From: Takakia lepidozioides
Lineage: Eukaryota; Streptophyta; Takakiopsida; Takakiales; Takakiaceae
Direction: 5' to 3'
DNA: 64,000 nt
Assembly: GCA_030704615.1 (NCBI GenBank)
Contig: CM060733.1
Span: forward strand, 38,626,001 to 38,690,000
Numbering within the stretch: the stretch's first letter is position 1; each line of letters starts with the position of its first letter. Made by a program: the position numbers and the translations under genes. This document shows positions 22,955-33,797 of this stretch, one piece after another. Below the pieces are notes generated by a model. The model was not told where the DNA came from, searched no databases, and saw nothing but the letters and a program-made list of their open reading frames with translations.

Positions 22955-25338
22955 AGGGCTCGTCACCCTCGTGGACATGTATGCCAAATGTAGGGGGCAT
23001 TTCAACAAATTCAGATACGGTTGTCTGTCTCTTGCTTAAGTGCATCAAGATGAAAGGTCTGGAAGTTGGAAAGCAGGTGCACACTCACATTATCCAAAGT
23101 GGATTCACGCCAAGTGTTTTTCTCCTCAACACCCTTGTCAATATGTCAAACCTGGGAGCTCTAGAAAAGGGGAAAGAGGTCTACGGTGACATCGTCAAAG
23201 CTGGAATTGTACCAGATGTCATTCTGAACACTGCCCTGGTGGACATGTATGCCAAATGTAGGTGCATTAAGGATGCGAAGGGAGTTTTCAACACTATGGC
23301 TGAACGAGATGTGGTGTCATGGAAGACGATGCTTGCAGGGTATGCACAGCAAGGACGTGGTATGAAGGCTTTGGAGATGTATGATCAAATGATGGGGAAA
23401 GGGGTGAAGCCCGACCACATCACATTTGTGTGCATTTGCGATGCGTGTACGAGCCTGGCAGCTCTGGAAAAGGGCGAAAGAGGTCCATGGCGACATTGTC
23501 AGTGCTGCAATTGTACCAAGTGTCATTCTGAACAATACCCTCGTGGACATGTATAAAGGGAGTGTTTGACAGTATGGCTGAATGAGATGTGGTGTCGTGG
23601 AGTGCAATGATTGCAGGATATGCACAGCAAGGGCGCGGGATAGAGGCTTTGGAGACCTCTGAGCAAATGATGTGCGAAGGGGTGAAGCCCAACCGCATAA
23701 CGTTTGTTTGCATTGGCAATGCGTGTGCAAGCCTGGCAGCCCTGGAAAGGTGCAAAGAGGTCCATGGTGACATCGTCAAATCTATTGTACCCGATGTCAT
23801 TCTGAACACTGCCCTGTTGGACATGTATGTCAAATGTGAGTGCATCGAGGATGCAAATGGAGTGTTCGACAGTATGGCTGAATGAGATGTGGTGTCGTGG
23901 AGTGCAATGATGGCACGATATGCACAACAAGGATGCGGGATGGAGGCTTTGGAGACCTATGAGCAATTGATGTGCAAAGGGATGAAGCCCAACCGCGACA
24001 CATTTGTTTGTGTTTGCAATGCGTGTGCAAGCCTAGGAGCTCTCGAAAAGGGGAAAGAGGTCCACGGTGACATCGTCAAAGCTGGATTTGTACCAGATGT
24101 CATCCTGAACACTGCCCCGGTGGACATGTATGCCAAATGTGGGTGCGTGAAGGATGCGAAGGGAGTTTTCAAATGGCTGAACAAGATGTGGTGTCGTGGA
24201 ACGCGATGCTTGTAGGGTATGCACAGCAGGGGCATGTGGAGGCTTTGGAGACCTATGAGCAAATGATGGGGGAAGGGGTGAAGCCCGACCACATCACGTT
24301 TGTGTGCGTTTGCAATGCGTGTGCAATCCTGGCAGCCCTGGAAAAGGGCAAAGAGGTTCATGGTGACATCATCAAAGCTGGAATTGTACCAAATGTCATT
24401 CTGGACACTGCCCTGGTTCACTTGTATGCAAAATGTGAGTGCAATGAGGATGCAAAGGGAGTATTTGACAATATGGCTTAATGAAATGTGGTGTCGTGGA
24501 ATGCGATGATTGCAGGATATGCCCAGCATGGTTGTCATAGGGAGGTCCTGCAACTATTTGAAGGAATGCAAAAGAAAGGCTTGAAGCCGGACTGTATCAC
24601 CTTTATATGTGTTCTCTCTGCCTACAGCCACACTGACCTACTGAATGAAGGAAGATGCTACTTTGATTCCTTGAGTGAAGATCATGGTATCAATTTGACA
24701 GTAAAGCACTTTGGCTGCATGGTGGACCTTCTTAGACGTGCGGGACAACTGGATGAGGCAATGGACCTGATTAATAAAATGCCAATCAATCCAGATGTTG
24801 TGGTGTGGAAGGCCTTGCTTGGTGCCTGCAGAATCCATGGCAATGTGGAGATGGCTGAATGTGTGGCAACATCTATCCTCAAGTGGGATGAACAGGATGC
24901 CACGACTTATGTGGTGTTATATCAAACATCCATGCTGCAGCTGGCAGGTGGGATGATACTGCAAAGGTGAGAAGAATGATGAAGGTCAGAGGGTTAGAAA
25001 GGAGCCAGATGACAAGTTGCATCCCAGAATTAAGGAAATCCATGCTGAGCTGAGAAGATTGTTTGGGCAGATGAAGGAGGCGGGGTATGTGCCTAACACA
25101 CGTTTTTTATTGCATGATGTGGAGGAAATGAATTTTCTCTTGGCCACCACAGTGAGAAGCTGGCCATTGGTTTTGGGCTGATCAGCACGACTCATCAAGA
25201 ATCTTTGAGTGTGTGGAGACTGCCACACCTCCACCAAATTCATCTCAAAGATTGTTGGCCGAGCAATTGTTGCATGGGACGCTAACTACTTTCCACCACT
25301 TTGAAGATGGGATTTGTTCTTGTGGTGATTACTGGTGA
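22955..25338 (+). pseudogene. DYW-class pentatricopeptide repeat (PPR) protein, decayed, with tandem three-motif units
   Basis: PLS-class PPR proteins with a DYW domain bind organellar transcripts and edit C to U. Here about five copies of a ~300-base unit (near 22,990, 23,290, 23,590, 23,890, 24,190) each encode an S-P-L triplet: DVVSW..M(I/L)AGYAQQG, GVKP..TFVC..NACASLAALE and PDVILNTALVDMYAKC. An E-type region follows (24,488-24,970, FGCMVDLLRRAGQLDEA). Then, after frame changes, come an E+ piece (KEIHAEL..EAGYVPNTRFLLHDVEE), the zinc-binding HSEKLAIGFGL, and the terminal FHHFEDGICSCGDYW with TGA at 25,336-25,338. Frames are broken by TGA codons at MAE(R)DVVSW, a TAA, several indels, and a deletion between the E and DYW parts. 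No single long frame remains, so it is a pseudogene. The GC-rich lead-in at 22,900-22,960 already contains a VDMYAKC-like piece. Confidence 0.88.
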
Positions 25339-25686
25339 AAGGATATTTTCTTGGAAAGATGCTAGTGTCTTGCTTCATTCATTGATCTGTGTAGCTACTC
25401 AGACCATCCACCATTTCCTGATAGTGGGGTCTACCTGACATAGGTAGGAAGTTAGCCCACAATTGCACTTGACTGAAGGGGTGATTTTTTACTGATTCTG
25501 GTGATAGTGGATGGAAATCAGAGTGCTGTCCTAATTTTGGGTTTGGGTGGTGGAGCTTCACCAAAGCTTGAAGATGGAAGTGAATACGAATTTTAGTGAG
25601 CTTGATGAGAGGGGAAGCCCTGTGCACAAGTTTGTTCAGCATCTTAAATTTGGACATGTTTGTTTGTTTCTCGTGGTGTGGCTTTG
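25339..25686. other. Downstream of the PPR pseudogene, no gene seen
   Basis: No domain recognised. It may be the former 3' untranslated region of the PPR gene. It runs into the tandem duplication that starts at 25,687. Confidence 0.35.
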
Positions 25687-26205
25687 GATGGAGCCCTTGA
25701 TGAACTTACATGAATATTGTCAAAAGCTAGTGTTAACCCACCAATATCCAATCCCACGGTGGATGCTTGAAAGTTCATATAGTGAATGTAAGGGTATTTG
25801 GGTATATTGATATTGATTGATGTGGCTTGTGAATCGAACATTGAAATGCAGATCCGCCATTTTTCTTCCAGAAAAAAACAAAACACGGGATCTTTGCATG
25901 TAACACAGTGGGGATGACCCACCCTTTTTTTGTGATGGAGCCCTTGATGAACCTACATGAATATTGTCAAAAGCTAGCGTTGACCCACCAAGATCCAATC
26001 CCACGGTGGATGCTTGAAAGTTCGTATAGTGAATGTAAGGGTATTTGGGTATGTTGATATTGATTGATGCGGCTTGTGAAAATTGAACATTGAAATGCAG
26101 ATCCGCCATTTTTCTTCCAGAAAATTCTTCCAGAAAAAAACAAAACACGGGATCTCTGCATGTAACACAGTGGGGATGACCCACCCTTTTTTTGTGAAAA
26201 ATTGA
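25687..26205 (+). repeat. Tandem duplication, period 247 bases
   Basis: GATGGAGCCCTTGATGAAC starts at 25,687 and again at 25,934. The two copies are nearly identical through AACATTGAAATGCAGATCCG and the AAACACGGGATCT(T/C)TGCATG block to GACCCACCCTTTTTTTGTG. The second copy carries a short internal insertion that duplicates TTCTTCCAGAAAA. The frames inside are shadows of the duplication, not genes. Confidence 0.85.
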
Positions 26206-26384
26206 ACATAGTTCTCAGAATTCATCGTTAGTAGTGCGGAGCAACGCGAAGCCCTAGTGTATATATATATATATTAGGGGGTAAGTTACATATGTTTGTA
26301 TGCAGCGTACTGGTAAGGTCTTTACTTACGTGCCACGACATCACGTGCTCAAATCCATTTGCGTCGGTTTTTTTTCCGCCTCAC

Positions 26385-26515
26385 TAAGCCCTATCATCCG
26401 CTGCGCGCACCTTCTCCCACTTCTGCTGCGTGCTCTTGGATCCTGATGGTACTCGTTGCCGCTCCCACTTCTGTTACGCGCTCTTGGCTCCTGTGCGTAT
26501 TCTTCCTGATGTTTA
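26385..26515 (+). repeat. Two tandem copies of a ~49-base unit
   Basis: CTCCCACTTCTGCTGCGTGC followed by TCTTGGATCCTG, then CTCCCACTTCTGTTACGCGC followed by TCTTGGCTCCTG. The copies lie back to back and differ at several bases. Confidence 0.55.
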
Positions 26516-26559
26516 CGAGGTTCTTGGGAGGGCACACAAGCAGCACACACAAGAGGTGA

Positions 26560-28690
26560 TGGTCGGTCAAATCCTCCATGGGTTATGACACAAGGTCAAG
26601 GACAATGTGGCGAGGGAAACTTCTTCTTTGACCTATTTCAGCCTGTTTTGCCCTCTCATAAGACTCGGCCTTGAGATGCATATTGAATTTTTTACTTTAG
26701 CTCGTTGGGTGGATCTGTGGTGGTTAGGAGTGACTTTGACAAGTTACTGCCGATGTAGCAGCAGGAAAGTATCCAAAAACAGATAACATAGGTGAGGAGA
26801 AGACACCTTCTTCAACGCATTTCACCCTGTTTTCCTCTCTTATCAGAATTGGCCCTAAATTTCCATGTTGAATTCTGCAAGTTAGCTGGTTGAGTGAACC
26901 TTTGGTAGTTTGGAGTGACTTTGACATGATACTGCCAATGTGACAACAGGAAAGTATCCAAAAACAGATAACAGAGAAGAGAAGTTGTGGGATGAATACT
27001 TTTCTGACCCCAGCCAATGGTGGGACAAACGAGGCAAAAAGGTGAATGTCTGTCAGATTACCAGATATCATTCTGAATGCTGCAGACACAAGCTGCACAC
27101 GCAAGAGGTTATTTTTGGGTTGATGTTCGGTCAAATCCTCCATGGGTCATGACATAAGGTCAAGGACAATGTGGTGAGGGCACCTTCTTCTTCAACCTAT
27201 TTCTGCCTGTTTTACCCTCTCATCAGACTCGGCCTTAAGATGCATATTGATTTCTGTAAGTTAGCTCGTTGGGTGGATCTGTGATGGTTAGGAGTGACTT
27301 TGACAAGAAACTGCGGATGTGGCAGCAGGAAAGTATCAAAAAACAGATACCAGAAGCTCGCTGGTGGATCTATGGTGGTTTTGGAGTGATTTTGACATGT
27401 TACTATTGGTAGGGTTGGGGTGTTTGCTGGAAGAACTTCATTCTATCAGTGTCAGCTGCTTCAGCTGCTAGCAGAGATAGAATGTGGGCCCAGATTCATC
27501 CAAGAGGGCCGGATTTCAAGCTCCAGATTACCTATGATTCCCTGTGGAAAGCATATGGTCGACTGGAAGCCACAGCGGCAGCGACAACGACACAATGGAT
27601 AAAATCAGACACTGCTAATGAAGGCACATTCTTCAACACATTTCACCCTGTTTTTCCCTCTTATCTAAATTTCCATGTTGAAATCTGCAAGTTAGCTGGC
27701 TGAAGGACTAGGGATAGAGGTCCAGATTCATCCAAGGGGGTTGGATTTCAAACACAAGATTACTTCTAATTCCCTGTGGATCAATAGCTACAAGAAATTT
27801 GTGTGGGTAGATGGTCAGCTGGAAACAGCAGCGGCAGCAGCACAATTGAGTATAATGAAGGCACCTTCTTGAACATATTTCAGCCTGTTTTTCCCTGTTA
27901 TCAAAGTCGTCCCTAAATTTTTATGCTGAATTCTGCAAGTTAGCTCGTCTCTATGGTGGTTTTGGAGTGATTTTGACATGTTACTGGCAATGTGGCAACA
28001 GGAAAGTATCGAAAAACAGATAACATAGACGAGGAGAAGCTCCGGAATGAACACGTTTCCGACCCCAGTCAATGGTGGAACAATTGAGGCAAAAAGGTGA
28101 ATGTCTGTTGGAAGCAGACGCAAGTTAGCATAGAAACTAGTGTGAGAAGTATGGTTGGGGGGTTTGTTGGAAGAATTCTAGGCTGTCATTGTCAACTGCT
28201 AGCAGCAATGCAGGATGTAGGCATGATTCGTGCAGAGGCATGGATAGCTGAAGGAGCAGAGATAGAGTGTGGGTCCAGATTCATCCAAGAGGGCCAGATT
28301 ACAAGCTCCAGATTACCTATGATTCCTGTGGAAGGATAGCTACAAGATACCTGCATGGGTAGATGGTCAACTGGGAGCCGCAGCAGCAGCAGCGACACAA
28401 TTTATAAAATGAGGCACTACTAATCAAGGCACCTTCAACACCGTTCACCCTGTTTTTCCCTTTTATCAGAATCGGCCCCAAATTTTCATGTTGAATTCTG
28501 CAAGTTAGCTGGTTGAGTTAGTTTGGAGTGGCTTTGACATGATACTGCCAACGTGACAACATAAAAGTATCCAGAAACAGGTAGCAAAGACGAGGAGAAG
28601 CTGTGGAGTGAGTACTTTTCTGACCCTAGTCACTGGTGGGACAACCGAGGGAAAAATGTGAATGTCTGTCAGATTACCAAATGTCATTCT
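26560..28690 (+). pseudogene. Shuffled repeat array with OSB/PDF-motif-like exon fragments
   Basis: At least five diverged units recur, marked by GACTTTGACA..ATACTGCCAATGTG, AGGAAAGTATCCAAAAACAG and TTTCACCCTGTTTT. Three of them encode a short motif like LWDEYFSDPSQWWDKRGKK (about 26,985-27,045, 28,035-28,100 and 28,593-28,655). Separate units encode RDRMWAQIHPRGPDFK (about 27,475 and 28,260). Tryptophan-rich DPxxWWDNR..K plus PDFK is the signature of the PDF motif in plant organellar single-stranded-DNA-binding (OSB) proteins, which act in mitochondria and plastids. Here the halves are in separate, reordered repeats with stop codons, so no protein is expected. The OSB link is recognition by motif only. 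Confidence 0.5.
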
Positions 28691-28868
28691 GAAGGTGGAC
28701 ATGTATGTCAAATGTGGGTGCTTTGAGAATGCAAAGGAAGTGTTCAACACTATGGCTAAATGAGATGTGGTGTCGTGGAGTGCGATGCTTGCAGGGTATG
28801 CATAGCAGGGGCGCGGGATGGAGGCTTTGGAGACCTATGAGCAAATGATGGGGGAAGGGGTGTGTCAA
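28691..28868 (+). pseudogene. PPR fragment fused to the OSB-like repeat
   Basis: Directly after an OSB-like piece the sequence reads VDMYVKCGCFENAKEVFNTM, then a TGA, then DVVSWSAMLAGYA, a TAG, and QGRGMEALETYEQMMGEG. This is one PPR three-motif unit closely related to the array at 23,000-24,500. It ends abruptly at about 28,868, where unrelated AT-rich DNA begins. Confidence 0.8.
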
Positions 28869-29380
28869 CCATTAATGTTCTCCATTAAGGATTGCATACT
28901 TAATTTAGGGTTCGCATTAGACAGAGCTAGGTTAGGTCTCGAAGGCGCCACCTAGCCCCAAGGGTGCTGCTAGTGTGGATTGTAATTTTTCTATGTTATA
29001 ATTATTTGCGTTTGTAATTTGTACGTAATTACGAAAACAATAGTCCAGAAATAAGTAATGCAAATGTATAATTACCCTCGATATAAAGGGTTATGGTTAT
29101 TTTAGAGGAGATATATTATAGTGTAAATATTAATTATTCGGTAAACAACAATTTTTTTTTCAATTAACCAACTTTATTATTTCTTTTCTTTTTGAATAAT
29201 TTTATGTATATGTTCAAAAGATAGAGATACTCATTTATTTAGTTTTTACCAGTACCCATTAATTTAGGTGAGTCAAGAATACATAATTAATTAGATCATT
29301 CTGAGGAAAAGATTAGCCCAACAAACAATATTAATATAACCAAAATAAAAGGAGAGAATCAAAACCAACTATAGGGAAGC
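28869..29380. other. AT-rich DNA without recognisable gene
   Basis: Strongly AT-rich, with short homopolymer runs and no open frame of interest. Confidence 0.4.
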
Positions 29381-29384
29381 AATG

Positions 29385-29452
29385 TGGCGGTTATTGGGAT
29401 TTGAAACCCCAACCTCGAATGTGCGAGCAAAATCTCTAACTGATAAGTCCCT
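29385..29452 (-). mobile_element. tRNA-like (SINE-type) fragment 1
   Basis: On the minus strand the order TCAGTTAGAG (like a tRNA D-arm/A box) then GGGTTTCAAATCC (like a B box, GGTTCRANNCC, imperfect) about 35 bases later suggests a tRNA-derived promoter. No complete cloverleaf can be drawn. Confidence 0.35.
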
Positions 29453-29539
29453 CAAGTTATATTCAAAGCCAACCTGTCTATCTAAGTACTTATAGGGCTA
29501 TTACAAAGGTTATGAACAGATGAGCAAAACTAAATACAT

Positions 29540-29610
29540 TGCGGCCGGCAGGAGTTGAACCCCCAACCCCTGAAGTGTAAACTACCAGACTAACCATCAA
29601 TGATCAAACT
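29540..29610 (-). mobile_element. tRNA-like (SINE-type) fragment 2
   Basis: The minus strand reads TGGTTAGTCTGGTAG, then about 20 bases later GGTTCAACTCC, an exact fit to the B-box consensus GGTTCRANNCC. The A-box part is imperfect. It probably belongs to the same family as the fragments at 29,385 and 33,365. Confidence 0.4.
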
Positions 29611-29936
29611 AACCTAGAGATGTTGTTAGAAGAGGGTTTCTTTTAGTTATTTAAACACAATAGTCAAATCTCACTCTTTAACATGGCCTGACAGCTAGAA
29701 TTCCCTGTTTTCAAAAATTCATAAGTCCCTACTACATTCTTCAATTCACTTGCTATAAAACAGAACCTCTAACCTAAGCTTTACTCAACAAGATTTTGGA
29801 ATTAGTTTGTGAATCAAGGTCCATAAAAAGGTTTTAGCTCAAATCGTGGCTGCTCATAATAATAACAAAACTATTTTGCAGTCAAGAATTGGTCATGTTC
29901 AAAAATTCCTAATTCTGCACTCACCACTTGTTTTCC

Positions 29937-30134
29937 TTAAATTTGAATCAAATCCGCATGATGCACGTTGCATAAAAACTGCTCGTAAGTTTGGGTACAT
30001 TTAACATCAAATGGAACCTCTTGGGTTGAACTGCTTGTGTTCTTTTCTTTGGGTATTGGAATGCTTGTATTCTGTTCCTTCGGCATAGAACTGCTTGCCT
30101 TCTGTCCTTTTGACATTGTGGATATATTCTGCAA
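29937..30134 (-). pseudogene. Repetitive tail downstream of the E0 integrase
   Basis: A minus-strand frame of 65 codons encodes a short threefold repeat: GQKASSSMPKEQNTS, IPIPKEKNTSSSTQEV and similar. It directly follows the integrase C-terminal region of E0. It may be the remains of an integrase tail or of a downstream ORF. No known domain. Confidence 0.35.
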
Positions 30135-30169
30135 CCATCAATAATATAACGACATTTATGTTCAGCTAT

Positions 30170-31180
30170 GACCATTTCTGTCGAACAATAATACCAGATC
30201 TCCTGGATCAAAAATCCTCTTTTTGCGCTTCAGGTCAAACCGAGCCTTCCTCCTTCGCTAGACGGCCTCAATGTGTTGAGCTGCTGCCTGCCGAAGCTCG
30301 TCTAACCCTCCAGCATCTCGAGTCGTTTTTTCAGGGACTCGGATGTTGTCAATCTCTCGGTGATGGCCAGTCGCAATGAGGGAATCTCTGTTTCGATGGG
30401 CATAATGGACTCCACCCCGTAAACCAATGAAAAGGGGGTGTGTTGAGTGGTTATCTTATGTGTAGTGCGAAACGCCCACAAAGCTGAGATCAACTTGGTG
30501 TCCCAGTCCCGCTTGTGCTCCCTAATTGTTTTGGAGAGGTTGCACAAGGTCTGATTGGCGCGCTCTACTTGACCACTTGTCTGAGGGTGATAGGGGGTAG
30601 CCTTGCGATGCTTGATGGAGAATGCTGCCATCATTTCTTCGATGACGTCGTTAATAAAGTGAGAGCCCCTGTCACTCACTCTCTCCTTGGGGCATCCGAA
30701 TCGGGAAATAATATTTTCGTAAATGAAAGAGGCGGTTACCTGGGCGTTGGCCCTCTTGATTGCCTTGGCCTCTGCCCACTTGGTCAGATACTCAATGGCT
30801 ACGATGATGTAGCGATTTTGTTGACTTGAAGCGGGGTGCACTTCCCCTACGTAGTCGATTCCCCACTTCTCAAACGGAGCAAGGGGGAGAGTGGGAACTA
30901 ACGGCATTCCAAGTCTGTTATCCCTTTTAGCGTACCTCTGGCAAGAGTTGCATTTTCGCACATGTATGTGCGCATCTTTGAACATGGAGGGCCAGTAATA
31001 TCCTGCCCTCGAAATCTTTTGGACCGTGAGTCGCCCTGCAAAGTGTCCTCCGCACATGTTGTCATGAGCTGACTCTAAAATATAGGGAACCTCCTCTGGA
31101 GTGACGGATCGCCTCAAGACTCCATCCAATCCCCTCCTATAAAGTTGCCCTCCCACAAGGGCAAACTTCATACTGCACAA
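30170..31180 (-). pseudogene. E0 integrase
   Basis: Integrase inserts the retrotransposon DNA into the genome. The frame 31,180-30,302 (292 codons) shows the HHCC zinc-binding domain (HDNMCGGHFAGRLT..C..C near residues 40-80) and the core with WGIDYVG (first Asp), VSDRGSHF (second Asp) and SGQVERANQ (Glu). After a frame change near 30,325 another frame continues with FDPGDLVLLFD, the GPY/F-type C-terminal region, interrupted by one stop. The core catalytic residues are all present, but the ORF is broken. Confidence 0.85.
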
Positions 31181-31222
31181 TCGAAGTCGTCTTCGTGCGT
31201 GTCAATCCATTCCTGGTGGAAA

Positions 31223-32254
31223 TTACAGGGTGCTAAGATACTGAGTAATGTGCTCGTACCAAGGAGGAACTGTCTCAATCGAGAATAAGAAGGCATCCAG
31301 AAAATCATCGTCAATAGGCTCGTCCCCCATCTTCTCTGACAACCACGAGAGATGGTCGGCCTGAGCGTTCAGCCTTCCCGGTTTGTAGACTACCTTGTAG
31401 TCGAATTCCTGAAGTAAAATGACCCATCTTGCTATTCTCCCTGTCAGGTCAGGTTTGTTGATCAAGTATCGCAATGCCATGTGATCAACAAAAAATGTAA
31501 ATGGGGTCTCCAATAAATAATGCCGATACTTCTTCACGGCAAAAATCATTCCCTTGTTGTACCTAGTCTCAGCGAATGTCAGCTGTCGACTGTCGAAAGA
31601 TATCGGATGATCATGGCCGTCAGCATCTGGCTGGCAAAGGGCACATCCTACCGCCACCGCTGAAGAATCAACATAAACATGAAAAGACATGTTCCAATCC
31701 GGAGCCGCCAAGACTGGTGCAGACACCAACCGTTCCTTGAGCATTTCAAAAGACTCTTGACACCCTGCATCCCAGGAGAATACCTGGTTCTTTTTCAATA
31801 GTCGAGTCAGAGGTAATGCCTCTGCTGCATACTTGTCCATAAATTTCCTATACCACCCTGTGTGGCCAAGGAATCCCTTCACTTTGGACGACGTCTCTGG
31901 TGCGGGAAGTTCGACGATGGCGCTTACTTTTGCTGGGTCTGTCGCCACGCCGTCTCTAGACACTATATGTCCCAGGAGCAGTCCATGTGTGACTGCGAAT
32001 ATGCACTTCATTGGATTGAGAGATATCCCATTTTCTCTGCACCGGATGAAACATTCTTGTAGTGCCACAACGTGATCCTTCGCATCCCCGTTGCAACAAA
32101 AGTCATCTAAGAAAATGACTAGATTCTTTCTCACAATGTCCGAGAAAGCATACGTCATGACCCTCTGAAATGTGAGGGGTGCGTTGCACAAGCCAAAGGG
32201 TGTCCTTGTGTAGGCAAATGTTCCCCAGGGTGAGGTGAATGTGGTCTTTAGCAC
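31223..32254 (-). pseudogene. E0 reverse transcriptase (palm) and RNase H
   Basis: The frame of 343 codons begins within the RT with FGLCNAPLTFQRVM and the catalytic VIFLDDF box, then the thumb (HIVSRDGVATDPAKV). RNase H follows with FHVYVDSSAVAVG (first Asp), the FAVKKYRHYL helix, FFVDHMALRYL and a C-terminal QADHLS. Both enzyme modules look complete, but the start of the RT lies in another frame upstream (32,645-32,346). A peptide end separates this frame from integrase. Confidence 0.9.
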
Positions 32255-32345
32255 ATCTTTCAGGCGATCAACACTTGATTGTAGCCCGAGAACTCATCCA
32301 TGAAAGAGTAGAGTTCCTTCCCTGCTACTTCTTCCACTAATGTGT

Positions 32346-32645
32346 CTATATCGGCAAGGGAAAATGATCCTCGTGCGTTATCTTGTTAATGGGGTGGAAG
32401 TCCACGCATACCCTTAATCCTCTGTTCTTTTTCCAAACGATCACCATGGGGGACACCCAGGCTGATGTCTCCACTGGAAAGATAAACTCAGCGGCTAGCA
32501 GTTTTTCGATTTCTGCTTTGATGAGAAGGGCCAGATTGGGATTCACCTCCTTTCTTGCTGTCGTCGTGGTGTAGTTCCCGGAATCAGGGGAATCGAGTGC
32601 ATGGCCACATAAGAGGGCACCCCCTTCAACTCGGTGTAGGACCAC
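32346..32645 (-). pseudogene. E0 reverse transcriptase, N-terminal fingers
   Basis: A frame of about 100 codons contains KAEIEKLLAAEFIFPVE, the SAWVSPMVIVWKKN stretch and LRVCVDFHPINKIT, the classic N-terminal RT motifs of Ty3/Gypsy pol. The link to the palm (MDEFSGYNQV) is frame-shifted between 32,346 and 32,254. Confidence 0.85.
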
Positions 32646-32955
32646 GCGAAGATGTCTCTAAATTCTTTGAACAAATGTAATGTTTGCCTGAATGTGGCGC
32701 AAGTCTTCCATTAGATTATATGGCTCCAACTCATCGGTGAAGCGCATAGTGGAGTGTGTTCTTCTTTTGGGAAGCTTTGCTAGTGCTACTGGTCGATTGG
32801 CCGGACTCTTTGTTCTGGATATCAAAAGTGGCCGAGAAATGGTTGGCCGGACTGCCGGAGATTCGGTCTCTGCAAATGCTACCTCATTCTCCTTGGGATG
32901 GGTTTCCGCCACCTTCCGTGCGTCTGACTTTATGATTTTAAAGTTCAGATCTTCC

Positions 32956-33797
32956 CACTACAACAGATCGCGGTATTTATGACTGTATATATGACTATTC
33001 TGCAGTCATAAATGGTACATATGACTTCTATGATTGTAAGTCGTGCAAACCAAGTGAATACAATGAGTACATGATGGTACGGTCTGGATGATTACAGTCA
33101 GATGAACCAAGTGATATCTCTCATTGCAGTTATATATACCATACTGCAGTCGCCGCTGCAGCGCCACGTGGCGAGGCGCAATTGATTTAAAAAATAAAAA
33201 TAAAATAGAAAATATAATTTTTTTCAAAAAAAAAAATGTCAGATGCCGCGTCGCACTGCGTTGTGCCACGTGGCATAATGCATTTTATAATAATTGAAAA
33301 AACCACGTGGCAGCCCATCTAGGGTGCTAGCCCTAGCTCGCCTACTAACCCTAGGGTCATCTTACCATTTGAACTTCGAGAAGTTTGAACCTGCAACCTC
33401 TTTGCTATAAGAGTTATAGTTCACTATCTGCTAACCAATACACCCATTAGTTATTCATGTGATCATATGGTGTTTTTAATTGTATTATACATACCAAATG
33501 ACAAAATCCCCAGTAGTCATCATGACTATGTAACCTCATCCATGTACACTGTAGTCATGGAAATGACTATGAGTGGTGAGCTAAATCTGGTCAATTGTCG
33601 TTGACCAGTCGTCCGCCCATTCCGGAGCCATGTAGTCATACAAATGACTACTTAGATAGTCGTTCATATGACTACAGTCGTATGAACGACTGCGGGAGAT
33701 CAATTTCATATAAAAACATGGTGCAGTCATGGTCAAAGTCAATAAAACCATGACCACCATGGTTTGGCAGTAATAACTACCGCGATCTGTTGTAGTG
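32956..33797. mobile_element. Non-autonomous CACTA-type DNA transposon
   Basis: The element starts CACTACAACAGATCGCGGTA and ends with its exact reverse complement TACCGCGATCTGTTGTAGTG; the inverted ends continue imperfectly to about 28 bases. CACTA/CMC transposons have such CACTA termini and 3-base target duplications; here the flanks are TCC and TCT, an imperfect match. Subterminal regions carry many GTAGTCAT/ATGACTAC motifs on both strands, as expected for transposase-binding repeats. No transposase is encoded in 842 bases. It also contains three CCACGTGG-type palindromes and a tRNA-like fragment. It splits E0. Confidence 0.85.
33345..33450 (-). mobile_element. tRNA-like (SINE-type) fragment 3, inside the CACTA element
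   Basis: The minus strand reads TTGGTTAGCAGA, then AGAGGTTGCAGGTTCAAACTTC: A-box-like then B-box-like, the same order as the fragments near 29,400 and 29,550. It could be a small SINE picked up by the transposon or a chance resemblance. Confidence 0.3.
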
